The notes under the pieces were generated by a model, which ran no database searches, was not told where the DNA came from, and saw only the letters and a program-made list of their open reading frames with translations. From IMG/VR virus record IMGVR_UViG_3300019487_000024, positions 36,410 to 100,409 of that record: DNA of 64,000 nt; one strand, written 5' to 3'. Origin of the DNA: a virus. Shown here one piece after another: positions 57,111 through 64,000 of this stretch (within the stretch, counting starts at the first letter, position 1; each line of letters opens with the position of its first letter). Made by a program: the position numbers and the translations under genes.

Positions 57111-58061
57111 ATGAAAAAAGGAATCATCGCCATCATCGCAGCACTTAGTATGGTCCTCTTACTGACCAGTTGTGCTGTTTTCACTCAAAAAGGTCGTGCA
57201 TCCAAGGCAGAAGAAGCTGGTCGTACTAAAATCAACAACGTTGATGCTCGAATCAACTCCAATCTCGCCGACAAGATGGACGCCATTGCCAGCCTTGCGT
57301 ACGGAACCGATTACGCCCTCAGTAAAATCAACGAACCTACACGAGAAGTTCAGGTTGCTCGTGATATTAACAAACGTGTAGAGTCTTTGGCTGGCAGTCC
57401 GACGCTTGACCAGATGAAAGAGATGCAGGCGACCATTGATAAGCTTACTTCTATGCTCGCAACTGAGCGTGAAGAAGGTAAACAGAAACTTTCCGAAAAA
57501 GATCAAACGATCAGCAATCTTCAAAACGAAACCAAGGCTCTTGTTGTAGCCAAGGAAACCGAGATTCGCAAATATATGGCTGTAGCTCAAGAAGCAGCAG
57601 CCGCAGCCGATGCTTACAAAGTAGAACTTGATAAGATGAATCGTTGGTTTGGTTTGGGTGCAGTATTTTACGGCTTGAAGAAGTTCATCATCAGTTCTAT
57701 GTGGATTCTCGGAATCGGTGGTATTCTCTTCATTGTTCTCCGCATTGCTTCGGCAGGAAATCCTGCTTGTGCAGCAATCTTCAGTTTGTTCAGCACTATG
57801 GCAAGCTGGGTTATTCGTGCGGTTGAAACTCTCTTCCCGAAGGCAATCGCCTTTGCAGGACACACCGCAAATAACGTCCTCAACGCCTATAAGAGTACTT
57901 TGTGGAAAATCGTGGACAACATTCAAGTGGTTAAGGACCGTGCCGCCGCCCGTGGCGAGAAGCCTAACCTAGACGAAGTTCTGGATGAAGTTGCCAAGTC
58001 AATGAACTCAGACGAAAAGGCTATCGTTGAGGAAATTAAGAAGGCACTTCACTGGAAGTAA
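57111..58061 (+). CDS. Lipoprotein with coiled coil and membrane segment
   Basis: 316 aa. A lipoprotein signal (AALSMVLLLTSC, Cys21) is followed by residues 60-200, a long coiled coil (DQMKEMQATIDKLTSML, EKDQTISNLQNETKALVV), then a hydrophobic segment (about 200-235, FIISSMWILGIGGILFIVLR). The end is charged. This predicts an envelope lipoprotein with an extra transmembrane stretch. Possible roles: lysis, superinfection exclusion or envelope attachment. Which one cannot be decided from the sequence. Confidence 0.75.
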   Translation: MKKGIIAIIAALSMVLLLTSCAVFTQKGRASKAEEAGRTKINNVDARINSNLADKMDAIASLAYGTDYALSKINEPTREVQVARDINKRVESLAGSPTLDQMKEMQATIDKLTSMLATEREEGKQKLSEKDQTISNLQNETKALVVAKETEIRKYMAVAQEAAAAADAYKVELDKMNRWFGLGAVFYGLKKFIISSMWILGIGGILFIVLRIASAGNPACAAIFSLFSTMASWVIRAVETLFPKAIAFAGHTANNVLNAYKSTLWKIVDNIQVVKDRAAARGEKPNLDEVLDEVAKSMNSDEKAIVEEIKKALHWK

Positions 58062-58065
58062 CCCA

Positions 58066-58073
58066 TATTTATA
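58066..58073 (+). promoter_or_regulatory. TATTTAT-type late-promoter-like element
   Basis: TATTTATA at 58066-58073, 5 nt before the ATG at 58079. Confidence 0.45.
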
Positions 58074-58078
58074 CAGAT

Positions 58079-58831
58079 ATGCAAAACATCAAGAAATCAC
58101 AACTTTTGGAAATCATCCGTGCAGTCGTTCGTGAAACCATCAAAGAACGCAAGGACAAGTGGATTCAGAAGGCGGTGGACCCAAAACATAAGGGTTATTG
58201 CACTCCAATGACAAAAGATACTTGCACTCCTCGCCGCAAAGCTCTCGCTCAGAGATTCAAGAGGGGGGATTTGTCTGAGGCCGGATTAACCAGTGAAGAC
58301 GGGGAACAATCTACTCCGCTATCAAATATCCGAACCATGTTGAAAAACATCCAAGCCAATCTTTACAGTGAAGAGGCAGTTAAAAAGTTTACACATGAGC
58401 AAGCAATATATGTCTTGTTGAAAATAAAAAAGATTATTGATGTATTGGCAGATGAAAGTATGAAAGAATCTGCCCATAAGGTCGTATCTCCAAACCAAAC
58501 CGACACCGCCAAGGAAGACAAGGCTCGTACGATTCAGACAGACCCAACGGTCAATGAGGCTTCGTACAAAGTTGTGGCACCACACGCCTATGAAGTCCAA
58601 ATGGACAACAAGGCACTGACTATTCAAACCGAACCAGAAATCAATGAGGCTTCTTATAAAGTTGTCGCTGCTCGACAGGCACGAGTTCAAAAAGATGACC
58701 ACGCCCGCAAAGTTCAGTCCGACCCCAAAGTGACCGAAAATCACAAGGTTCAGGCTCGCTCTGCAAAGACGGTTCAGGACTTGGACAATGACCCAAAGAA
58801 CGTCCGAGACCCCGAAGTTCCGCAAGCGTAA
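58079..58831 (+). CDS. Protein with ~30-residue tandem repeats, possible virion protein
   Basis: 250 aa. The N-terminal helix (LLEIIRAVVRETIKERK) is followed by a Cys/Lys-rich segment (KGYCTPMTKDTCTPRRKAL). Residues ~130-235 consist of about 3.5 tandem repeats of 30-31 residues with the core ASYKVVAP ... KA-x-TIQT-x-P-x-x-NE. Such repeats suggest a structural or binding role. The N-terminus is similar to that of the protein at 6484. Late-type element 5 nt before the start. Confidence 0.72.
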   Translation: MQNIKKSQLLEIIRAVVRETIKERKDKWIQKAVDPKHKGYCTPMTKDTCTPRRKALAQRFKRGDLSEAGLTSEDGEQSTPLSNIRTMLKNIQANLYSEEAVKKFTHEQAIYVLLKIKKIIDVLADESMKESAHKVVSPNQTDTAKEDKARTIQTDPTVNEASYKVVAPHAYEVQMDNKALTIQTEPEINEASYKVVAARQARVQKDDHARKVQSDPKVTENHKVQARSAKTVQDLDNDPKNVRDPEVPQA

Positions 58832-58855
58832 GTTATAATTACTCGATAAAATAAG

Positions 58856-58884
58856 TTGCATTTTCATTGAATTTGTCTCATAAT
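58856..58884 (+). promoter_or_regulatory. Sigma70-like promoter
   Basis: TTGCAT (58856-58861), 17-bp spacer, CATAAT (58879-58884), upstream of the gene at 58946, leader about 55 nt with AAGGAAA before the ATG. Confidence 0.65.
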
Positions 58885-58945
58885 GCTTGACGTGATAGAG
58901 TGTTATGAGTCGAAGCGACAAAACACATACACAAGAAGGAAACCT

Positions 58946-59254
58946 ATGCAATACTACGTTGTAGATACAACCCTGAATCCGCCACAAGAAAAGCGATTCA
59001 CTGAATATGGACATGTTGTTCAATACCTTGAACAAATGTCTGTCAGAGCATTTGGTCAATCTCGTAAACAGAGAATGATCATGCTTGAAGAGATTGGTCA
59101 CGGACACGATGACTCAAGCTCTGTTAATTTCGTTCGTTCAATGGCTGAAAAATTCAATATGGGAGTTCTCCGTGATGGAGTATTCCGTAATGAAAGGATG
59201 CGATGTGACATTACGTCTGTCGCCCTCTTCCAACGGGAAGAATTCGGTAGTTGA
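58946..59254 (+). CDS. Small hypothetical protein
   Basis: 102 aa from the ATG at 58946, with AGAAGGAAAC just upstream. The sequence has a helical middle (RKQRMIMLEEIGHGHDD). No recognised family. It is transcribed with the SF2 helicase gene that follows after 16 nt. Confidence 0.62.
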   Translation: MQYYVVDTTLNPPQEKRFTEYGHVVQYLEQMSVRAFGQSRKQRMIMLEEIGHGHDDSSSVNFVRSMAEKFNMGVLRDGVFRNERMRCDITSVALFQREEFGS

Positions 59255-59270
59255 AAAGACGAAAAGAGTT

Positions 59271-61934
59271 ATGTTGAATATCCGGTGGAGTTCACCCTAT
59301 GTCGTAAAAGACGGTGCCAAATCTAAATGGCGTCGGGAGTGGTCCATTCCCCCGGAAATGGCTAATGGCTTCTTTGTCTTCTGGAAAAAGAACCGATTCA
59401 AACTTCTAGCCGATGGCTTCTCCGTAAGTAAGAGTGAACGCACGGGTAAATGGTATCTATTTGAAACCAAAGACCACGCTGCTTTATTCAAGAATTTCTC
59501 CGACGCTCCCCCGGCGAATGCACCCGAAGACAACTTCGTTCTTCCCGAATACACCATCCAAGACTCAAGTGGTCTGCGTCTGTGGCAAGTTGATGCGGCG
59601 GGCAAGTTGGTTTCTGCTATCCGCTCATGGAACGCTGCTATTGATGGCTCTGACACGGGCACTGGAAAATGTCTAATTGCGGGAACACCTGTTAAACTGT
59701 ATGATGGTCGGACAAAAAATGTAGAGGATATTGTAGTTGGCGATTGTTTGATGGGAGATGATTCAACTCATAGAGAAGTCTTATCCTTAGCAAGAGGACA
59801 AGATATATTGTATAAAATTAAACCAACACAATATGGTGAAGAATGGGGATGTAATTCCGAGCATATTTTGGTATTGTACAACACTCGAATAAAAGAACTT
59901 GGAGAATTTACAGTAAAAGAATATCTCAAAAAAGCAGAAAAATCAACTCGTTTCAAAAATGAATGGAAATTGATCCGTACTGCGGTCGAATATCCATCTT
60001 ATCATGTAAACGTGTCTCCATATTTAATGGGATTGTGGATTGGTGATGGAACTTGGAATTCATTGTCAATTACTGCGTCTCGATATGAAAAGGAGATTAT
60101 TGATTTTCTATACTCATATGCTAAAGAACATAACGCCCGAATTGCCGAGAGTAAACTGCGGGATGGTTCCAATTCGATTACATTTTATATTCGTGGGTTA
60201 ACTCATGGAAAAAATGAACAATGGGATTTTTTCAAACATTATCAACTTGGTAATTCAAGAGAAAAGTTTATTCCAAAAGCATATTTACTTAATGACCGTT
60301 CTACTCGACTTTTATTATTGGCTGGTATCATAGATTCTGATGGATCATGGGGTAGTAATGGTTGTTATGAAGTAACAACCAAATGGAACAGGTTGAAAAC
60401 AGATATTGTTGAATTATGTCGCTCTTTAGGATATGGTGTTTCTTATGTTCAACGAGAAATTTTGAAAGAAGATAATAATTTTGGGTTTGAAGGAAAATAC
60501 TGGAGAATTTATATTTCTGGTGCTCATGATATTCCATGTAAACTTGAACGTAAGAAATCAACCCCACGCAAACAACCTAAATCGGTGTTAGTTTCGTCAT
60601 TCTCCGTCGAACGAATTGGGTACGGAAATTATTATGGATTTGAAATTTCGGGAAATCGCCGGTTTTTGTTGGGAGATTTCACAATCACGCATAATACTTA
60701 TACCGCATGTGCAGTAGCAAGGGATTTGGGATACAACATTGTGGTCGTATGTCCAAAAGCAGTCATAAAGTCATGGAATAAAGTCATTCGCAAGCATTTC
60801 AAGATGGGTGACAAATGCTTGGGCATCATTAACTATGAAAAGCTCAAGACAGGTAAGAAGGATAATGCTATTGCATCTTATGTCCTAAGCCGATCCTCCA
60901 AACGAAACGTATTTACGTGGAAACTTCCCAAGAAGACATTGATTGTTTGGGATGAATCTCAAAAACTCAAGAACTACAAGACAAAGAATGCCAAGATGTG
61001 CGTCCAAGCCATCAAAGAAGGCTATCCAATGCTGTTCTGCTCGGCAACCAATGCAACCAATCCGCTTGAAATGCGTGCAGTTGGTCAAGCATTGAAGATG
61101 TTCAAGGGGAGTGCCAAGTCCTACTACGATTGGGCAAGAGCACATGGAGCATATGATGGAACGTGGGGATTGGAGTTTAACAATGATCCCGCCGTTCTCA
61201 AAAAGCTTCACAAAGACATCTTTGAAAAGCGTGGCATTCGTCTTCGCCGTGATACTATTCCAAACTTTCCCGCCAGTGAAATCATCTCTGAAGTGTACAA
61301 CATGGATGAAGAGGATGCAAAACGCATCAATGAAATCCATGAAGAGATGGAAGCCGAGTTGAAGCGTCTTGAGAAAATCAAGAAAGGCGACGGGCAGAGT
61401 GAATTGGTCATTCAACTGCGTGCTAGACAGCAAATTGAGCTTATCAAGGTTCCATTGTTTGTAGAAATGGTGGAAGACGCTCTTGAGCAAGGATTTTCAA
61501 TTGCGGTATTCATCAATTTCACAGATACTCTTATTGCTTTGGCTACCCGCCTCGGCACAAAATGCATTTTTGATGGTAAAACTCCCGACAAAGTTCGAGA
61601 CCAAAATGTAGAAGATTTTCAAGATGATAAGGAGAGGGTTATCCTTGTCAACGTTCAATCCGGGGGTGCCGGATTGAATTTACATGACCTAACCGGCAAA
61701 TTTCCTCGCATGTCTTTGATTTCTCCGACCTACTCACCAGTATTTATGAGACAGGCATTAGGAAGGATATGGAGGGATGACGCCAAAACCAAGAGCATTC
61801 AGAAAATTGTCTGTGTTGCCAACACAGTAGAAGAGAACGTATGTAGAAACGTACAATTGAAACTAGACAATCTTGATATGCTTAATGACGGAGACCTCAC
61901 CTATGCGAAAAACTATGAAATCATCAGCGATTAA
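59271..61934 (+). CDS. SF2 (SNF2-like) helicase interrupted by an intein
   Basis: 887 aa from the ATG at 59271; 545 aa after removal of the 342-aa intein. Helicase motifs: Walker A GSDTGTGK (split from its Thr by the intein at codon 134), motif II VWDESQ, motif III CSATN, motif VI QALGRIWRDD, and LVNVQSGGAGLNLHDL, all in SNF2/UvsW-like order. The likely role is remodelling of replication or recombination intermediates, as for UvsW in T4. The intein sits exactly between the Walker A Lys and the Thr. Confidence 0.88.
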   Translation: MLNIRWSSPYVVKDGAKSKWRREWSIPPEMANGFFVFWKKNRFKLLADGFSVSKSERTGKWYLFETKDHAALFKNFSDAPPANAPEDNFVLPEYTIQDSSGLRLWQVDAAGKLVSAIRSWNAAIDGSDTGTGKCLIAGTPVKLYDGRTKNVEDIVVGDCLMGDDSTHREVLSLARGQDILYKIKPTQYGEEWGCNSEHILVLYNTRIKELGEFTVKEYLKKAEKSTRFKNEWKLIRTAVEYPSYHVNVSPYLMGLWIGDGTWNSLSITASRYEKEIIDFLYSYAKEHNARIAESKLRDGSNSITFYIRGLTHGKNEQWDFFKHYQLGNSREKFIPKAYLLNDRSTRLLLLAGIIDSDGSWGSNGCYEVTTKWNRLKTDIVELCRSLGYGVSYVQREILKEDNNFGFEGKYWRIYISGAHDIPCKLERKKSTPRKQPKSVLVSSFSVERIGYGNYYGFEISGNRRFLLGDFTITHNTYTACAVARDLGYNIVVVCPKAVIKSWNKVIRKHFKMGDKCLGIINYEKLKTGKKDNAIASYVLSRSSKRNVFTWKLPKKTLIVWDESQKLKNYKTKNAKMCVQAIKEGYPMLFCSATNATNPLEMRAVGQALKMFKGSAKSYYDWARAHGAYDGTWGLEFNNDPAVLKKLHKDIFEKRGIRLRRDTIPNFPASEIISEVYNMDEEDAKRINEIHEEMEAELKRLEKIKKGDGQSELVIQLRARQQIELIKVPLFVEMVEDALEQGFSIAVFINFTDTLIALATRLGTKCIFDGKTPDKVRDQNVEDFQDDKERVILVNVQSGGAGLNLHDLTGKFPRMSLISPTYSPVFMRQALGRIWRDDAKTKSIQKIVCVANTVEENVCRNVQLKLDNLDMLNDGDLTYAKNYEIISD
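59670..60695 (+). mobile_element. Intein with LAGLIDADG homing endonuclease
   Basis: 342 aa inserted after GSDTGTGK. The first residue is Cys (CLIAGTPVKLYDG); the end is FLLGDFTITHN followed by Thr as the +1 residue. Block B is seen as NSEHILVL. Two dodecapeptides of the LAGLIDADG type are present (LMGLWIGDGTW and LLAGIIDSDGSW). Insertion in the P-loop of an ATPase is a common intein site. It seems complete and active by motif. Confidence 0.93.
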
Positions 61935-62253
61935 AACAGTTGTTGTATCTTTAACCGCCGATAACGTATCTGAGTTCGAGATTAACACAGATGTTTTCGA
62001 TGATCCATTCTTGGAAGCGGCGACACGAGCGGTAGAAAAGTGTCGCAAACTAAAAGGAGCTATTGTTCGTCCCATTACTACTTGCTGGGAAAAGAAAACT
62101 CCAAAGAAGGTTCAGATGTATAACTCATACTGGATTCTTGTGAACGCTGGTTGCTATGCAAAGGCAGAGCAACTCAGAGAAAAAATCAAGATGCAGCATG
62201 ACGTGGACCTCAAAAATGAACCGTTACATGGCAGAGACGTTGGATCAAAATAA
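61903..62253 (+). CDS. Small hypothetical protein
   Basis: 116 aa from the ATG at 61903, chosen because GGAG lies 10 nt upstream; it overlaps the helicase gene by 32 nt. FDDPFLEAATRAVEKCRK and a YWILVNAGCYAKAE segment suggest a small helical fold. No recognised family. It overlaps the following HNH gene by 38 nt. Confidence 0.6.
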   Translation: MRKTMKSSAIKTVVVSLTADNVSEFEINTDVFDDPFLEAATRAVEKCRKLKGAIVRPITTCWEKKTPKKVQMYNSYWILVNAGCYAKAEQLREKIKMQHDVDLKNEPLHGRDVGSK

Positions 62254-62995
62254 TGCTTCGCCAAGCGGTTCCTGCGAAGCACCGAAAAGCCTTGACTATT
62301 CGACCCAAGGCGACGATAGACATATCGCCATCCTCTATCGCACGGTAGAACAACTTCAACAAAAAGTTAATGAGCTTGAGACCAAGAAGATTCTTGATGA
62401 AACTCAACTCCCACCCGAACTTCTTGAGCAGAACGGTCTTCTCCCCCATCAACCAAAGAAACTGAAGCGTGGTCGTGGCTTCCGTCCTTTGCTAATGAGC
62501 GAGATAGAAGACGCCAAGAAACAATCTCCATTCGCCGCAGCACAAGCCCGTTGGTTAGGTGTCCATATCAGCACTTACAAAAAGTATGCAAGGCTGTATG
62601 GCATTTATGAACCAAAGCCCAATGAAAAGGGCAAGCGGAACATGTTTGACCCTCAACGTGGAAAGTATCCTCTCACCGAAATTCTTGAAGGAAAACACCC
62701 TAATGTTTCCGACTGGATGGTTAAGGACAAACTCATTCGTAGCGGCACTTTTCCACCAAAATGCAATATGTGCGGCTACGACAAACGACGAATCGTGGAC
62801 CACAAAATTTGTTTATTGGTGGATCACAAAGACGGAGACAAAACGAATTTCAAGTTGGATAATTTGCAGTTGCTATGCTTGAACTGCACATTTGAATGTG
62901 GACGTGGATACATACGTAGAGGCAATCATATGTTTGACCCTGATTGGATGCAGGGAGCACAGACAGATGAAATTGATAAACAGAATCGGTGGTGA
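62216..62995 (+). CDS. HNH endonuclease-domain protein
   Basis: 259 aa from the ATG at 62216 (another at 62228). Residues 35-60 are coiled coil. A helix-turn-helix-like part (AAAQARWLGVHISTYKKYARLYG) comes in the middle. The C-terminal HNH module has CNMCGYDKR, LVDHKDGDKTNFKLDNL and CLNC, with the H/N/H residues intact. Unlike the invading homing genes here, its base composition and overlaps fit the neighbours, so it may be a resident phage gene (packaging or recombination). Confidence 0.78.
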   Translation: MNRYMAETLDQNNASPSGSCEAPKSLDYSTQGDDRHIAILYRTVEQLQQKVNELETKKILDETQLPPELLEQNGLLPHQPKKLKRGRGFRPLLMSEIEDAKKQSPFAAAQARWLGVHISTYKKYARLYGIYEPKPNEKGKRNMFDPQRGKYPLTEILEGKHPNVSDWMVKDKLIRSGTFPPKCNMCGYDKRRIVDHKICLLVDHKDGDKTNFKLDNLQLLCLNCTFECGRGYIRRGNHMFDPDWMQGAQTDEIDKQNRW

Positions 62996-63003
62996 TATTT
63001 ATT
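62996..63003 (+). promoter_or_regulatory. TATTTAT-type late-promoter-like element
   Basis: TATTTATT at 62996-63003, 16 nt upstream of the ATG at 63020, which also has a GGAGA ribosome-binding site. Confidence 0.42.
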
Positions 63004-63019
63004 ACTGGAGAGTCTGACT

Positions 63020-63484
63020 ATGACAAAACCAATTCATATTCTAAATCAACTTGGCGTCCTAGCTTCATTTTCAGTAGCGAAGAAAATCACGGAAGAGGAC
63101 ATCCAAAAGTATTTCAACAAACAGAAAAAGACTGGCAAGTCTGAAAAACAAATTGGTGACATGCTTCATGCGAAAATTTTGAATGACATTCAGGACGCCC
63201 TGATCAAAAATGAAATACCGGGGCTAATAGGTTCTCAGGAAATTGCCAAACAGTTAGGTTTGGACCAATCGGTTGTTGATAAAGTACCAGAACTGAATCG
63301 GTTGGTTATGCTATTGGCTCATAAACTGGCTGAGAAGAAATATGACAAAATGTCCCTCTGTTACTTCATCAATTCTCTCGTCAACGGTCTCGGACTCACA
63401 GAGCGAGACTTCGAGAAGTTTCACAGAAACAACCGAGAAGACGAAGACGAAGACCGATTCAACGACAGCGACAGCGACGAATGA
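63020..63484 (+). CDS. Hypothetical protein with acidic tail
   Basis: 154 aa. Helical, with a Lys-rich region (KYFNKQKKTGKSEKQIG) and a very acidic Asp/Glu end (EDEDEDRFNDSDSDE). No recognised family. Probably a late gene by its promoter element; a scaffold-like or chaperone role would fit its composition. Confidence 0.62.
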   Translation: MTKPIHILNQLGVLASFSVAKKITEEDIQKYFNKQKKTGKSEKQIGDMLHAKILNDIQDALIKNEIPGLIGSQEIAKQLGLDQSVVDKVPELNRLVMLLAHKLAEKKYDKMSLCYFINSLVNGLGLTERDFEKFHRNNREDEDEDRFNDSDSDE

Positions 63485-63552
63485 AAACTGGTGGGAATCC
63501 AACGTGAAATATAAATATGTCTTTATCTCACCACGGAGATATTTATCATTGT

Positions 63553-64000
63553 ATGAACGTAATTCCAAATCAAAAATTCGGCCATTTGATGACGATAAAG
63601 AGATTAAGTGGAAGTCATCAAAAACATGCTTTATGGAAGTGTCAATGTGATTGTGGGAAAATAGTTTCAACTCGTCCATATTATCTTATTAGTGGAAGAA
63701 AGAAACATTGTGGATGTCTTACAAATGCTCATAGATTTCATAAGAAACCATATTTTCATCTTTATACAACTTTGAAGAGAACATCAAAACATAGAGGCAT
63801 AAAGTGTGATTTAACGTTTGATGAATTTTTGACATTTACAACTGAAAGAAAATGTCATTATTGTGGAACAACAATTATTTGGAATGAACGTTCTAAGGAT
63901 GGTATGTCTGGTCCATATAATTTGGATCGTAAAGACCCTACAAAAACTTATGTGTTTTCCAATTGTGTTGTTTCGTGCTGGTTATGCAACTATACTAAAA
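63553..64000 (+). CDS. HNH homing endonuclease, partial at window edge
   Basis: 149 codons are visible before the sequence ends. Zinc modules WKCQCDCGK ... HCGCL and the HNH-like CHYCG ... NLDRKDPTKTYVFSNCVVSCWLC are both intact. It has the same modular order as the HNH gene at 705, but keeps the paired Cys residues. The region is A/T-richer than the gene before. A TATTTATC element lies 5 nt upstream of the ATG and TATAAATA at 63510-63517. Confidence 0.82.
   Translation, partial: MNVIPNQKFGHLMTIKRLSGSHQKHALWKCQCDCGKIVSTRPYYLISGRKKHCGCLTNAHRFHKKPYFHLYTTLKRTSKHRGIKCDLTFDEFLTFTTERKCHYCGTTIIWNERSKDGMSGPYNLDRKDPTKTYVFSNCVVSCWLCNYTK

Noticed and set aside
1-64000. Genome-wide recoding of TGA
   Set aside because: Many well-supported genes end at TGA with start codons overlapping them (ATGA), so TGA is a normal stop.
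1-64000. tRNA genes, CRISPR arrays, IS elements with transposases
   Set aside because: No cloverleaf-like sequence, no regular short repeats with spacers and no transposase motifs were seen on reading both strands.

Overview
The window looks like a segment of a large tailed phage with a T4-type replication apparatus. It carries a family-B DNA polymerase, a gp45-type sliding clamp, gp44-type and gp62-type clamp-loader subunits, a DnaB-like helicase, a class II (B12-dependent) ribonucleotide reductase, a dNMP kinase and a dUTPase. Genes are packed with ATGA-type start/stop overlaps, there is no rRNA or tRNA, and free-standing homing nucleases are abundant. The host is unknown. A lipobox protein, a signal-peptide FecR-like protein and heptose/6-deoxysugar chemistry suggest a Gram-negative envelope (inference).

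Layout. 1-13666 is mostly plus strand: a minus-strand conserved protein with an in-frame TGA at the left edge, an HNH gene between two copies of an 18-bp repeat, helicase, nrdJ, small membrane and virion-like proteins, a MoxR AAA ATPase paired with a VWA/zincin protein, the gp62-like clamp-loader subunit and dNMP kinase. 13644-44920 is an almost unbroken ~31-kb minus-strand block. It encodes sugar-nucleotide synthesis (GHMP heptose kinase, nucleotidyltransferases, RmlB-, GMD- and WcaG-like SDRs, RmlC-like epimerase, two PLP 3-dehydratase-like enzymes with His in place of Lys, two split transketolases, a B12 radical-SAM protein), at least eight glycosyltransferases, methyltransferases, an SGNH esterase, dUTPase and a PD-(D/E)XK Fe-S nuclease. 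44971-52856 is plus strand: FecR-like protein, polymerase, clamp, clamp loader and a run of small nucleotide/zinc proteins closed by a terminator. 52926-64000 holds a decayed HNH gene, a minus-strand T5orf172-HTH gene with three operator-like repeats, putative virion/late proteins (including an HExxH protein, a lipoprotein and a tandem-repeat protein), an SF2 helicase with an intein in its Walker A motif, and HNH genes at the right edge.

Regulation. Two promoter classes are visible. Sigma70-like elements (TTGACN, 16-18 bp, TATAAT-like) precede metabolic and replication genes, several with the -10 box only 7-13 nt from the start codon. A TATTTAT(A/T) element, related to the T4 late TATAAATA box, lies 3-33 nt upstream of many virion-like or small genes and of some homing genes.

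How the parts fit: the phage makes and replicates its DNA with its own T4-like replisome and nucleotide enzymes, and devotes about half of the window to a glycan pathway. The enzyme set fits synthesis of a modified (6-deoxy or 3,6-dideoxy, possibly heptose-derived) activated sugar and its transfer, with fucosyltransferase-type enzymes, to a virion, DNA or host surface target that the sequence does not reveal. All assignments are by reading motifs; no database search was run.
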